This document shows positions 41,962 to 51,300 of a stretch of 64,000 nt of DNA, piece by piece. A program made the position numbers and the translations under genes. This DNA is from Holophagales bacterium. GTDB lineage: Bacteria; Acidobacteriota; Thermoanaerobaculia; UBA5066. The notes under the pieces were generated by a model. That model was not told the DNA's origin and ran no database searches. It saw only the letters and a list, made by a program, of their open reading frames with translations. Position 1 is the first letter of the stretch, and each line of letters starts with the position of its first letter. Where the stretch lies: positions 60,842 through 124,841 of the forward strand of contig JADJZB010000007.1 of NCBI GenBank assembly GCA_016719485.1, read 5' to 3'.

Positions 41962-43376
41962 CCGTGCAGCGCGAAGAGGTCCTCGCCTCTCTCCGTGCCC
42001 TCCTCGGCGAGAGCGCCGTGGTCGTCGAGCCGCACGAGCTCGAGCGTTACGAGAAGGGCTGGCGCTACGGCCGGGGGAAGGCGCTGGCGGCGGTGCGGCC
42101 GTCGAGCACGGAGGAGGTTTCGCGCCTCCTCCGCCACGCCTCCGTGGCCGGCCTTCGCGTCGTGCCCCAGGGAGGCAACACGGGCCTCGTCGGGGCGTCC
42201 ACGCCGGACGGGAGCGGCGAGATGCTCGTCCTGAGCCTCGAAAGGCTCAGCCGGACGATCGAGGTCGACCCCGTGGATCGGACGGTGACTGCGGACGGCG
42301 GCGTCCTCCTCAGCAGTCTCGACGCCGCCCTCGCCGGGCACGGCCTCCTCTTCCCGATCGACCTCGGGGCCGACCCCTCGATCGGCGGCATGGTCGCGAC
42401 GAACACGGGCGGCACCCGACTCCTCCGCTACGGCGACGTCCGCCAGAACCTCCTCGGTCTCGAAGCGGTCCTCGCCGACGGCACGGTCCTCGACCTGATG
42501 CGGCCGCTCCGCAAGAACAACACGGGATTCGACGCGCGCCAGCTCTTCGTCGGCACCTCGGGGGTCTTCGGCGTCGTGACGAAGGTGGTGATGCGCGTCG
42601 TCCCGCGCCCCGTCCAGAGGGTGACGGCGCTCGTCGGGCTCTCCTCGGGGGCCGCCGTCCTCGGCCTCCTTGCGCGCCTCGAGGCGCAGCTCGGCGAGGT
42701 GCTCACCGCCTTCGAGGCGATCGGCGCCGCCGCGCTCGCCCCGGTCTTCCGCCACCAGCCGCGCCTGCGCGACCCGTTCGGCGGACGGCCCCCGGCCTAC
42801 ACGGTTCTCGTGGAGCTCTCCTCGACGCTCGACCCGTCGCGCCTCGCGCTCGACGACCTCCTCGAGTCGGCCCTCTCCGAGCAGCTCGAGGCCGCGGACG
42901 GCGGCGAGATGACGGACGTCTTCCCGGGGAAGCCGTCGGAGCTCTGGGAGATCCGCCACCACGTCTCCGAGAGCCTCCGCCAGGAGGGCGAGGTCCTCGC
43001 CTTCGACATCTCCGTCCCGCGCTCCTCGATGGCCGCCTTCGTCGACGCCGCGCGCGAGACGGTGGCCGCCGGCTGGCCCTTCGTCCGCTTCTGCGACTAC
43101 GGCCACTGGGGGGACGGCGGCGTCCACGTGAACCTCGTCTGGAGTTCCGAGGACGCGCCGCGGCCGACCTCCGAGCTGAAAGCGGAGCTGCAGCCGCGGC
43201 TCTACGACCTCGCCGTCACCCGCTTCCGCGGCAGCTACAGCGCCGAGCACGGGGTCGGCCCGCACAACCAGGCCTTCTACGACCTCTACACGCCGGAGCT
43301 CGTGAAGGAGGTCTGCCGCCTGCTCAAGCAGCGGCTCGACCCTGTGGGGCTTCTCGGGACGGTCCGGCTGGGCTGA
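41958..43376 (+). CDS. FAD-binding oxidoreductase, D-2-hydroxyglutarate dehydrogenase type
   Basis: 472-residue flavoprotein of the FAD_binding_4/FAD-oxidase_C class. The FAD-binding region is VVPQGGNTGLVGASTPDGSG and DLGADPSIGGMVATNTGGTR. The C-terminal substrate domain ends with GSYSAEHGVGPHNQAFYDLY, whose histidines bind metal or substrate in the D-lactate/D-2-hydroxyglutarate dehydrogenase family. Coupling to HglS points to oxidation of D-2-hydroxyglutarate to 2-oxoglutarate, feeding the TCA cycle. D-lactate remains a possible alternative substrate. Confidence 0.87.
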   Translation: MTVQREEVLASLRALLGESAVVVEPHELERYEKGWRYGRGKALAAVRPSSTEEVSRLLRHASVAGLRVVPQGGNTGLVGASTPDGSGEMLVLSLERLSRTIEVDPVDRTVTADGGVLLSSLDAALAGHGLLFPIDLGADPSIGGMVATNTGGTRLLRYGDVRQNLLGLEAVLADGTVLDLMRPLRKNNTGFDARQLFVGTSGVFGVVTKVVMRVVPRPVQRVTALVGLSSGAAVLGLLARLEAQLGEVLTAFEAIGAAALAPVFRHQPRLRDPFGGRPPAYTVLVELSSTLDPSRLALDDLLESALSEQLEAADGGEMTDVFPGKPSELWEIRHHVSESLRQEGEVLAFDISVPRSSMAAFVDAARETVAAGWPFVRFCDYGHWGDGGVHVNLVWSSEDAPRPTSELKAELQPRLYDLAVTRFRGSYSAEHGVGPHNQAFYDLYTPELVKEVCRLLKQRLDPVGLLGTVRLG

Positions 43377-43494
43377 GCGCGCGAGGGCCAGGCCCGTCCG
43401 AAGTACCATGGCCGGTCGGAGGTCGGCGCCTATGACCTGGGGTCCGGCCCGGACGGGCCGCGAAGGGCGAAACGGGGCGAGTCGTGGGGAGTCG

Positions 43495-45909
43495 ATGGTC
43501 CGGGTCGGCTGCCCGGCCCACAACTGCGGCGGACGCTGCGTCCTCCTCGCGACGGTGTCAGGCGGGCGGATCGTCCGCCTCGAGGCGGACGACCGTCCCG
43601 ACGTCCTCGAAGCCCCGCAGCTGCGGGCCTGTGCCCGCGGGAGGGCCTACCTGCGCCGCCAGTACCACCCCGACCGGCTCCTCCACCCGCTGAAGCGGGT
43701 CGGGAAACGCGGGGAGGGGAGATTCGCGCGCATTTCCTGGGACGAGGCGCTCGACCTCGTCGCCACGCAGATGCGGCGGGTGCGGGAGACGCACGGCCCC
43801 GGCGCCCTCTTCGTCCCGTACGGCACCGGCTCGTACAACCAGACGAACGGCTCGCACGTGGCGCGGCGGCTGATGAACGTCGCCGGCGGCTGCCTCGGAA
43901 TATGGAACAGCTATTCCTGGGCCGCGATCAACGTCGCGACGCCGACCGTCTACGGCACCCTCACGACCGGCAACCAGCGGCAGGACTGGCTGAACGCGAA
44001 GCTGATCCTGATGTGGGGCTGGAACCCGGCGGAAATGCGCGACGGGACGAACAGCGACTTCTTCCTGAAGCTCGCGCGGGAGCGGGGCGCCCGCGTCGTC
44101 TGCATCGACCCGCGGCACAGCCTCTCGGCCGCCTCGCTCGCCGACGAGTGGGTCCCGATCCGCCCCGGCACCGACGCGGCGCTCATGACCGCGATGGCGT
44201 ACGTCATGGTGACCGAGGGGCTCTACGACGCGGAGTTCGTCAGGACCCACTGCGTCGGCTTCGACGCCTCGCAGATGCCGCCGGGGTGCGAGGGGGAGGA
44301 GAGCTACCGCGACTACCTCCTCGGCGCGAGGGACGGCGTCCCGAAGACGCCCGAGTGGGCCGAGCCGATCACGACCGTGCCGCGCGCGACGATCGCCCGC
44401 CTCGCGCGGGAGTACGCGACGACGGTCCCGGGCGTCCTCTACCAGGGCTACGGGATGCAGCGGCGGGCGTACGGCGAGCAGGTCGTCCGGGCCGGCTGCG
44501 TCCTCGCGGCGCTCGCGGGGAACGTCGGGATCCCGGGCGGCTGGGCCTCGGGCCTCGGGAACCAGGCGCCCGACGGCGGCCCCTTCTGGACCGTCTTCCC
44601 GACCGGCGAGAACCCGTTCGGCGCGGCGATCCCGTGCTTCCTCTGGACCGAGGCGGTCCTGAGGGGCCGCGAGATGGGGGAAGAGGACGGCGTCGTCTTC
44701 TCGGGGACCGTCGCGCGGGGGCGCGACGCCGCGGCGCGCGCCGGGGGGTGCTATTCGCGACCCCCCGGACCCCCCAGCAGTGAGGAGGAGGCAACTTCTC
44801 CGTCGCGCCGCCTCGGGACCGACGTGAAGCTGATCTACGCGGTCGCCACGAACGCGCTCGTCAACCAGCACGCGAACGTCAACCGCACGGCGCGGATCCT
44901 CGCCGACGCGTCGAAGGTGGAGTTCCTCGTCGTCCAGGACAATTTCCTGACGCCGACGGCGCGCTTCGCCGACGTCGTCCTCCCCGCCTGCACGCAGTTC
45001 GAGACGTGGGGCGTCGAGGACGGCTGGAAGTACGGCGACGAGGTCATCCTCATGCCGAAGGTCGTCGAGCCGCCCGGCGAGTGCCGGAGCGACTACCGGA
45101 TCTGCGCCGACCTCGCCAGGCGCCTCGGCGTCGAGGAGGCCTTCACGGAAGGGCGCGACGAGCGGGGCTGGGTGGAGTGGGTCCTCGACCGCTACAGGGA
45201 GACGCGCTTTCCCGACCTGCCGCCGCTCGACGACCTCCTCGAGAAGAACGTCGGCGTCTGGGCGAATCCGGTGACGCGCCCCGCGGTGGCGTTCGAGGAC
45301 TTCCGGCGCGACCCGGAAGGACACCCGCTCGACACCCCCTCGGGGAAGATCGAGATCTTCTCGAAGGCGCTCCTCGAGAAGGGGAGGCCCGACGAGATCC
45401 CGGCCGTCCCGAAGTACGTCGAGGAGTGGGAGAGCCCGTTCGGCCCCGAGGCGGCGGCGTACCCGCTGCAGGTCATCGGGCACCACACGCTCCACCGCGT
45501 CCACTCCACGCACGACAACAACGACTGGCTGGAGGAGGCCTTCCCGCAGCGCGTCTTCCTCAACCCGCTCGACGCCGAGGCGCGCGGTGTCGCCGACGGC
45601 GACGAGGTCCGCGTCTTCAACGCCCGTGGCGCCGTGGTCCTCCGTTGCCGCGTCACGCCGCGGATCCTGCCGGGCGTGATCGACATCCCGCAGGGGGCGT
45701 GGTGGACGCCCGACGAGCGGGGCGAGGACCGCCGCGGCAACGTGAACGTCCTGACGAGCGAGCGCTGGACGCCGCTCGCCTTCGGCACCGCGCAGCACAC
45801 GGCGATGGCAGAGGTGGAGCGGGCGGAGACGGGAAACGAGACGCCGGCCCGGGCGAAGCGGCCCCGCCCCGCGGCCGCGGCGTTCCGGCGCCGGGAGGGG
45901 TCCCGGTGA
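43495..45909 (+). CDS. Molybdopterin oxidoreductase, DMSO reductase family (DmsA-like)
   Basis: 804-residue catalytic subunit binding bis-MGD and one [4Fe-4S] cluster. Cluster ligands are in GCPAHNCGGRC (Cys6, 11, 15) and Cys46 (QLRACARGRA). NSYSWAAIN places Ser141 at the molybdenum-ligand position of DmsA-type enzymes. A low-complexity insertion near residue 420 coincides with an inverted repeat in the DNA. No twin-arginine signal is seen with ATG 43495 or in the short upstream extension, so it is probably cytoplasmic or exported with a partner. Physiological acceptor unknown. First gene of a DmsABC-like operon. Confidence 0.9.
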   Translation: MVRVGCPAHNCGGRCVLLATVSGGRIVRLEADDRPDVLEAPQLRACARGRAYLRRQYHPDRLLHPLKRVGKRGEGRFARISWDEALDLVATQMRRVRETHGPGALFVPYGTGSYNQTNGSHVARRLMNVAGGCLGIWNSYSWAAINVATPTVYGTLTTGNQRQDWLNAKLILMWGWNPAEMRDGTNSDFFLKLARERGARVVCIDPRHSLSAASLADEWVPIRPGTDAALMTAMAYVMVTEGLYDAEFVRTHCVGFDASQMPPGCEGEESYRDYLLGARDGVPKTPEWAEPITTVPRATIARLAREYATTVPGVLYQGYGMQRRAYGEQVVRAGCVLAALAGNVGIPGGWASGLGNQAPDGGPFWTVFPTGENPFGAAIPCFLWTEAVLRGREMGEEDGVVFSGTVARGRDAAARAGGCYSRPPGPPSSEEEATSPSRRLGTDVKLIYAVATNALVNQHANVNRTARILADASKVEFLVVQDNFLTPTARFADVVLPACTQFETWGVEDGWKYGDEVILMPKVVEPPGECRSDYRICADLARRLGVEEAFTEGRDERGWVEWVLDRYRETRFPDLPPLDDLLEKNVGVWANPVTRPAVAFEDFRRDPEGHPLDTPSGKIEIFSKALLEKGRPDEIPAVPKYVEEWESPFGPEAAAYPLQVIGHHTLHRVHSTHDNNDWLEEAFPQRVFLNPLDAEARGVADGDEVRVFNARGAVVLRCRVTPRILPGVIDIPQGAWWTPDERGEDRRGNVNVLTSERWTPLAFGTAQHTAMAEVERAETGNETPARAKRPRPAAAAFRRREGSR
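44741..44768. repeat. REP-like inverted repeat inside dmsA-like gene
   Basis: CCGGGGGGT (44741-44749), ten-base spacer, ACCCCCCGG (44760-44768), followed by a second ACCCCCC. In frame it encodes the low-complexity insertion CYSRPPGPPSSEEEATSPS, which breaks the usual DmsA sequence. It may be a mobile or repetitive hairpin element inserted without breaking the frame. Confidence 0.4.
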
Positions 45910-46523
45910 ACGGCCCCTTCGTCGTCCACTTCGACGCCTCGTCCTGCACCGGCTGCAAGGCCTGCCAGGCCGCCTGCAAGGACCACAACGACCTCCCTGC
46001 CGGCATTCTCTGGCGGCGGGTTTACGAGGTCTCGGGGGGCGGGTGGATGCGAGCGGGAGCCGCGTGGACGCACGACGTCTTCGCCTGGAACCTCTCCCTC
46101 TCCTGCAACCACTGCGAGCGGCCCGTCTGCGCGGAGGTCTGCCCGACGGGGGCCATCCGCCGGCGCGAGGACGGTGTCGTCCTCCTCGACTCCGACAAGT
46201 GCATGGGGTGCCGCTACTGCGAGTGGGCCTGCCCGTACGGCGCCCCGCGGTTCGACGCGGCGCGGGGCGTCATGACGAAGTGCGACCTCTGCGCCGACCG
46301 CCTCGAGGAGGGGCTCGCGCCGTCGTGCGTCGCCGCCTGCCCGATGCGGGCCCTCGACTTCGGGCCGCGCGAAGAGATGGTGGGAAGGTACGGGGAGGCC
46401 GCCGGCTTCCCGCTCCCCGACCCGCGGCTGACGGAGCCGGCGCTGCGCCTGACGCCGCACCCGGCCGCGCCGCGTTCGGAGGCGGACGGCGAGATCGCGA
46501 ACGTCGAGGAGGTGGAGCCGTGA
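45906..46523 (+). CDS. Four-cluster ferredoxin subunit (DmsB-like)
   Basis: 205-residue electron-transfer subunit with four Cys clusters: CTGCKACQAACKDHNDLP, CNHCERPVCAEVCP, CMGCRYCEWACPYGAP and CDLCADRLEEGLAPSCVAACP. It passes electrons between the membrane subunit and the molybdenum subunit. GTG start overlaps the stop of dmsA-like (GTGA), and its own stop overlaps the dmsC-like start. Confidence 0.94.
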   Translation: MNGPFVVHFDASSCTGCKACQAACKDHNDLPAGILWRRVYEVSGGGWMRAGAAWTHDVFAWNLSLSCNHCERPVCAEVCPTGAIRRREDGVVLLDSDKCMGCRYCEWACPYGAPRFDAARGVMTKCDLCADRLEEGLAPSCVAACPMRALDFGPREEMVGRYGEAAGFPLPDPRLTEPALRLTPHPAAPRSEADGEIANVEEVEP

Positions 46524-47373
46524 GGGAAGGCTCGCTCGTCGCCTTCACGCTCCTGACGCAGGCGGCGGCCGGGGCGTGCGCGTTCCTCCTCGCGTTCGAA
46601 TGGCGCGCGGTCCGCGCGGGCGCGGGCGCTTCCGTGGAGGCGGCCGCGCTGCCGGTCCTCTCGTTCGCGCTCGTCGCCGCCCTACTCGGTCTTGCGGCGT
46701 CGTTCCTCCACCTCGGGAGCCCCCGCAACGCGGTCCGCGCTCTCGGGAACCTGGGCTCCTCGTGGCTGAGCCGCGAGATCCTCCTCGCGGCGCTCTTCAC
46801 CGCCGCCCTCGCCGCGACGGTCCTCCTCCGGTTCCGGCCCGGCCCGGCGGGCTCCGCCGCCGGCTTCGCGCACGGCTTCGCCGCGGTCGCGGGATTCGGC
46901 CTCGTCGTGACGATGGTGCGGGCCTACCGTCTCCGGACGGTCCCCTCCTGGGATCAGCGCGCGACGCCGGTCGCCTTCTTCGCGACGGCCGTCGCGCTCG
47001 GTGCCCTCGCCGTCGCGGCGGGGCTCGCGCTCCGCGGGCCCGCCTCGACGGACCCTGCCCGGGGCCGATCCCGCTCCTCGCCACGGGGCTCGTCGTCCTC
47101 GTCGTCGCCCTCGTCTCCGGGCTCCTCTGGCTCCGGCGGCTCGCGGGAAGGAGCGGAGCCGAGCGCGAGGCTTTCGCGCGGACGGGCCGCGAGCAGCGCG
47201 GGCTCGTCGCGGCGCGGATCACCCTGACGGCGTTCGCCGTCGGCGCCGGCCTCGCGACCCGGATCGCCCCGGACGCGGCGTGGCCCGTCGTCTCGGCCCT
47301 CGTCCTCGCCTTCGCCGCGGAGGCGGCGGGCCGGGTGCTCTTCTACGAGGCGCGGGTCCGCTCGGGGCTCTGA
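46520..47373 (+). CDS. DmsC-like membrane anchor, frameshifted
   Basis: Quinol-oxidising membrane subunit with about eight hydrophobic helices. The first part (FTLLTQAAAGACAFLLAFEW, FLHLGSPRNAVRALGNLGSS) is typical DmsC. The frame breaks near 47058 at CCCGGGGCC and coding resumes in another frame (LLATGLVVLVVALVSGLLWL to the stop at 47373). One indel in the G/C run would restore about 284 residues. Sequencing error is likely because dmsA and dmsB are intact. Confidence 0.8.
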
Positions 47374-47381
47374 GCGGGCGT

Positions 47382-48956
47382 CTACGCGCCGCTTTTCCCG
47401 CCGTCCGGTTCCCGGTCCCCGTGGCGCGCGGTGAGGAGCGCCGCGGTGCCGAGTCCGCCGAGGACACCGACCACCAGGATGGCGACGAGCTGCGTCCACC
47501 CTCCGACCGTGGTGGGCTGGAAGAAGGCCGCGGCCGCCCCGCCGAGGTCGAAGCCGGCGGCCGGGTCCTTGCGATACGCCTTGATCGCGACGAGCCCGAT
47601 CATCCAGGCGCCGCCGACGACCGCCGAGACGAGCGCGCCGACGACCCCGCGCCGGGCGATCTGCCGCCCGGTCATCCGCCGCCGGACGGCGACCGTCTCG
47701 GCCGTGAAGCGCGGCTCGCGCACGCCGATCGGCGCGAAGCGCTGGAGGAGGATCAGCCCCGGCACGCCGGCGGCGATCGTGAACCAGAAGAACGTCCGCC
47801 AGCCGGCGGCGTCGACGATCAGGCCGGTGATCGGGCCGCCGAGGATGCGGGGGAGGCCGAAGAGCGACGAGAAGAGCGCGTACTGGGTCGCCGAGAACCT
47901 CTTCTCGGTGATGCGCAGGAGGAGGACGCCGAACGCCCCCATGCCGAGGCCGCTCGTGATCATCTCGAAGGCCATCGCGCCGTACATCACCGGCCGCCCG
48001 CCGGGCCAGTAGGTGATCAGGACGTAGCCGATGTTCGAGAAGATCTGGAAGAAGCCGAAGATCCAGAGCGAGTGCCCGAGGCCGATCCGGGTGCACGCGA
48101 CGCCGCCGAGGAACGTGCCGGCGATCGTCAGCGCGACGCCCGCGGTGCCGAGGACGAACCCGCGGTCGAACCCGCCGTATCCCATGTCGATGAGGAAGGG
48201 CCGGAGCAAAGACTGCGAGAGCGCGTCGGCCAGCTTGTAGAGGACGACGAAGACGAGGATCTCGACCGCACGGTGACGCGAGAGGCACTCGAGGAACGGC
48301 AGCCAGATCGCGTCGCGCAACGTCTTCGGCCCGGCGGGAGGCTCCTCCGGCTCCGGCGAGCGCCACGTGACGAGGATGAGCGGCAGGTAGACGATGCCGA
48401 GGAGGAGATTGACCGCGCCCCACCCGAGGCTCGCCGCCGCCCAGATCGCCAGGCCCCCCGAGAGGGTCATCGCCGCCCGGTAGACGGCCGTGCGCAGGCC
48501 GACCGCGACGCCGTGCTCTTCCTTCCGGAGGACGTCGACCGCGTAGGCGTCGATCGCGATGTCCTGCGTCGCGGCCGAGAGCGCGACGGCGAGCGTCAGG
48601 GCGAGCGCGACCCACGGCGTCTCGGGACGGCTCCCGACGCCGGAGAGCCCCAGCCCCGAGAGCGCGAGCGCCACCTGCGCCACCGCGATCCATCCCCGCC
48701 GCCGGCCCCAGAACGGCAGCCGGAAACGGTCCATGAGCGGCGACCAGAGGAACTTGAAGGACCAGGGCGCCTGCGCGAGGGTGAAGAGCCCGACGACGCG
48801 GATGTCGACACCCATCGAGCGCATCCAGTCCGGGATCGCGATCCAGACGAGCCCGAGCGGCAACCCCGACGAGAACGACAGCGCCACGACCGCCGCCACC
48901 CGCGACAGCGTCCCTCGCCTTACGCCCTCTGGCGCCACCGCAACCGGCTCGCTCAT
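47382..48956 (-). CDS. AmpG-like MFS transporter
   Basis: 524-residue major facilitator with 12 to 14 helices. The N-terminal half shows AmpG-type sequence (SSGLPLGLVWIAIPDWMRS, FKFLWSPLMDRFRLPFWGRR, SAATQDIAIDAYAVDVLR). AmpG proteins import GlcNAc-anhydro-muropeptides for cell-wall recycling; in this lineage the substrate could differ. The C-terminal extension (about 430-524) adds two helices. It is convergent with the dmsC-like gene (8-base gap) and downstream of copA in the same direction. Confidence 0.87.
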   Translation of the reverse strand: MSEPVAVAPEGVRRGTLSRVAAVVALSFSSGLPLGLVWIAIPDWMRSMGVDIRVVGLFTLAQAPWSFKFLWSPLMDRFRLPFWGRRRGWIAVAQVALALSGLGLSGVGSRPETPWVALALTLAVALSAATQDIAIDAYAVDVLRKEEHGVAVGLRTAVYRAAMTLSGGLAIWAAASLGWGAVNLLLGIVYLPLILVTWRSPEPEEPPAGPKTLRDAIWLPFLECLSRHRAVEILVFVVLYKLADALSQSLLRPFLIDMGYGGFDRGFVLGTAGVALTIAGTFLGGVACTRIGLGHSLWIFGFFQIFSNIGYVLITYWPGGRPVMYGAMAFEMITSGLGMGAFGVLLLRITEKRFSATQYALFSSLFGLPRILGGPITGLIVDAAGWRTFFWFTIAAGVPGLILLQRFAPIGVREPRFTAETVAVRRRMTGRQIARRGVVGALVSAVVGGAWMIGLVAIKAYRKDPAAGFDLGGAAAAFFQPTTVGGWTQLVAILVVGVLGGLGTAALLTARHGDREPDGGKSGA

Positions 48957-49005
48957 GGCCGGCGGATTGTACGGGGAGGCGCGGCCCCGTCTCGCCGGAG
49001 GCGTT

Positions 49006-51210
49006 TCAGAGCTCGAGCTTGCGGAGTCGGAGAGAGTTCACGATGACGGAGACCGAGCTGAGGCTCATTGCGGCGCCGGCGACCATCGGCGAGAGGAGAA
49101 CGCCGAAGAACGGGTAGAGGAGGCCGGCCGCGAGAGGAACGCCGAGGAGGTTGTAGCCGAACGCCCACGCGAGGTTCTGGCGGATGTTCCGCATCGTGGC
49201 GCGACCGAGGCGCCGCGCGCGGACGAGGCCCGCGAGGTCGCCGTTGAGGAGGGTGACGGCGGCGCTCTCGATGGCGACGTCGGTCCCGGTGCCCATCGCG
49301 ATGCCGACGTCGGCGCGGGCGAGGGCGGGGGCGTCGTTCACGCCGTCTCCGGCCATCGCGACGACGCGCCCTTCGGCGCGGAGCCGCTCGACGACGGCCC
49401 CCTTCTCCTCGGGGAGGACCTCGGCCTCGTACCGGCTGATGCCGAGCGTCTTCGCGACGGCGGCGGCCGACCGGCGGGCGTCTCCCGTCAGGAGGACGAT
49501 CTCGATGCCGTCGGCGCGGAGGGCCGCGAGGGCGGCCGCGGCCGAAGCCTTGATTGGGTCGGCGACGGCGACGAGGCCCGCGGGGCGGCCGTCGATCGCG
49601 ACGGTGACGGCGGTGCGTCCCTCTTCCTGGTGGGCCGTCGCGAGTGCGACGAGAGCCGACGTCTCGACGCCCGCCTCCTCGAGGAACCGGAGGCTCCCGA
49701 CGAGGACGTCGTGCCCCGAGACGCGGCCCGCGACGCCGCGGCCCGTGACGGACCGGAATTCCGAGACGAGGGGAAGCGGGCCCGCGCCCGCGGCGGCCAC
49801 GATGGCCGCGCCGAGAGGGTGTTCGCTCGCGCGCTCGAGGGCGGCGGCGAGCCGCACGACCTCGTCCTTCGTGAACGGCGCGACGGCTTCGAGAGCCGCG
49901 ACGGCGGGCCGCCCCTCGGTGAGCGTGCCGGTCTTGTCGATGACGAGGACGTCCACGGCAGCGAGGCGCTCGAGGGCGTCGGCGTTCTTCACGAGAACGC
50001 CGGAGAGGGCGCCGCGCCCGGTGGCAACCATGATGGAGAGGGGCGTCGCGAGGCCGAGGGCGCACGGGCAGGCGATGATGACGACCGCGATCGCCGAGGC
50101 GAGGGCGTGGACGAATCGCGGCTCGGGTCCGAGGACCATCCAGAGCGCGAAGGTCACGAACGACGCAGCCACGACCGCCGGGACGAACCAGGCCGAGACG
50201 CGGTCGGCGAGCTGCTGGATCGCGGCGCGGCTCCTCTGGGCCTCGGCGACGAGCCGGACGATCCGCGCGAGCGTCGTCCCCTCGCCGACCCGCTCGGCGG
50301 CCATGACGAAGCCGCCGGCCCCGTTCACAGTCCCGCCGGTGACGGCGCTCCCCGGGGTCTTCTCCACCGGGATCGGCTCGCCCGTGATCATCGATTCGTC
50401 GATCCAGGAGGTCCCGTCCTCGATCGTCCCGTCCACCGGGACGCGCTCGCCGGGCCGCACGCGGAGGCGGTCGCCTGCCGCGACGTGCTCGACGGGGACG
50501 TCCACCTCGCGGCCCTCGGCCTCGATCCTCCGCGCCGTCTTCGGCGAGAGGTCGAGGAGGGCGCGGATGGCCGAGCTCGTCCGGCTCCGGGCCTTGAGCT
50601 CGAGGACCTGGCCGAGGAGGGCGAGCGCCGTGATGACGGCCGCCGCCTCGAAGTAGACGAGGGGCGCGCCGCCGTGCCCCCTGTAGACGTCGGGAACGAG
50701 ATCGGGCCGGAGCGCGGCGACGACGAGCGCCACGGCGCTGTAGAGCCACGCGGCCGCGACGCCGAGGCCGATGAGCGTGAACATGTTCGGGCTGCGGTTG
50801 ACGAGTGAGGCCCACGCGCGCCGGAAGAAGGGCGCCCCGGCCCAGGCGACGACCGGCGTCGCGAGGAGGGCCTGGACGAGCGTGAGGAGCCAGGGCGAGA
50901 CGGCGTGCTGGAGCGGCTGGCCCGGGACCATGTCCGACATCGCGAGGACGAGGACCGGCAGGCCGAGCGCGGTCGCGACCTTCAGCCTCCGCGTCATGTC
51001 GGCGAGCTCGGGCGACTCGACGTCCGAGGTCGGCATCTCGGGCTCGAGCGCCATGCCGCAGACCGGGCAGTCGCCCGGGCCGTCGGAGACGACCTCGGGG
51101 TCCATCGGGCAGATCCACCGGACCGCGCCGCCGGCTGCGGGGGCGGGGGCGGCCGGGGCGGGTGTGTCGGACGGGCTCGGGTGGGTGTGGGCGGTTGCGT
51201 GGGCTCTCAT
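49006..51210 (-). CDS. copA: Copper-exporting P-type ATPase
   Basis: 734-residue P1B-ATPase. The N-terminus has a heavy-metal-binding finger (CPMDPEVVSDGPGDCPVCGM, about 34-53) in place of a CxxC HMA domain. It is followed by eight helices, TGE loop (ESMITGEPIPVEK), the metal-site ACPCALGLATP (near 381-391), phosphorylation motif DKTGT with Asp425, SEHPLG and the hinge GDGVNDAPA. It exports Cu(I) to the periplasm. It has its own TGTAAGG/CGTCTCC promoter (51237-51265) and sits next to the multicopper oxidase, which fits copper better than other metals. RBS AGGAGG. Confidence 0.94.
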   Translation of the reverse strand: MRAHATAHTHPSPSDTPAPAAPAPAAGGAVRWICPMDPEVVSDGPGDCPVCGMALEPEMPTSDVESPELADMTRRLKVATALGLPVLVLAMSDMVPGQPLQHAVSPWLLTLVQALLATPVVAWAGAPFFRRAWASLVNRSPNMFTLIGLGVAAAWLYSAVALVVAALRPDLVPDVYRGHGGAPLVYFEAAAVITALALLGQVLELKARSRTSSAIRALLDLSPKTARRIEAEGREVDVPVEHVAAGDRLRVRPGERVPVDGTIEDGTSWIDESMITGEPIPVEKTPGSAVTGGTVNGAGGFVMAAERVGEGTTLARIVRLVAEAQRSRAAIQQLADRVSAWFVPAVVAASFVTFALWMVLGPEPRFVHALASAIAVVIIACPCALGLATPLSIMVATGRGALSGVLVKNADALERLAAVDVLVIDKTGTLTEGRPAVAALEAVAPFTKDEVVRLAAALERASEHPLGAAIVAAAGAGPLPLVSEFRSVTGRGVAGRVSGHDVLVGSLRFLEEAGVETSALVALATAHQEEGRTAVTVAIDGRPAGLVAVADPIKASAAAALAALRADGIEIVLLTGDARRSAAAVAKTLGISRYEAEVLPEEKGAVVERLRAEGRVVAMAGDGVNDAPALARADVGIAMGTGTDVAIESAAVTLLNGDLAGLVRARRLGRATMRNIRQNLAWAFGYNLLGVPLAAGLLYPFFGVLLSPMVAGAAMSLSSVSVIVNSLRLRKLEL

Positions 51211-51236
51211 GCTCGCCTCCTGTCGGTTTCACAGGA

Positions 51237-51265
51237 GGAGACGTGAGGCAGGCCGGGACCTTACA
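51237..51265 (-). promoter_or_regulatory. ECF-type copper promoter, copy 1 (copA)
   Basis: On the minus strand TGTAAGG (51265-51259), 15-base spacer, CGTCTCC (51243-51237), 26 bases before the copA ATG. It is identical in both boxes and in spacing to the promoters at 53994-54022 and 54067-54095. Confidence 0.8.
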
Positions 51266-51300
51266 GTCCGGCCCGCCTCGCTCCGCCGCCAGGTCACGCC

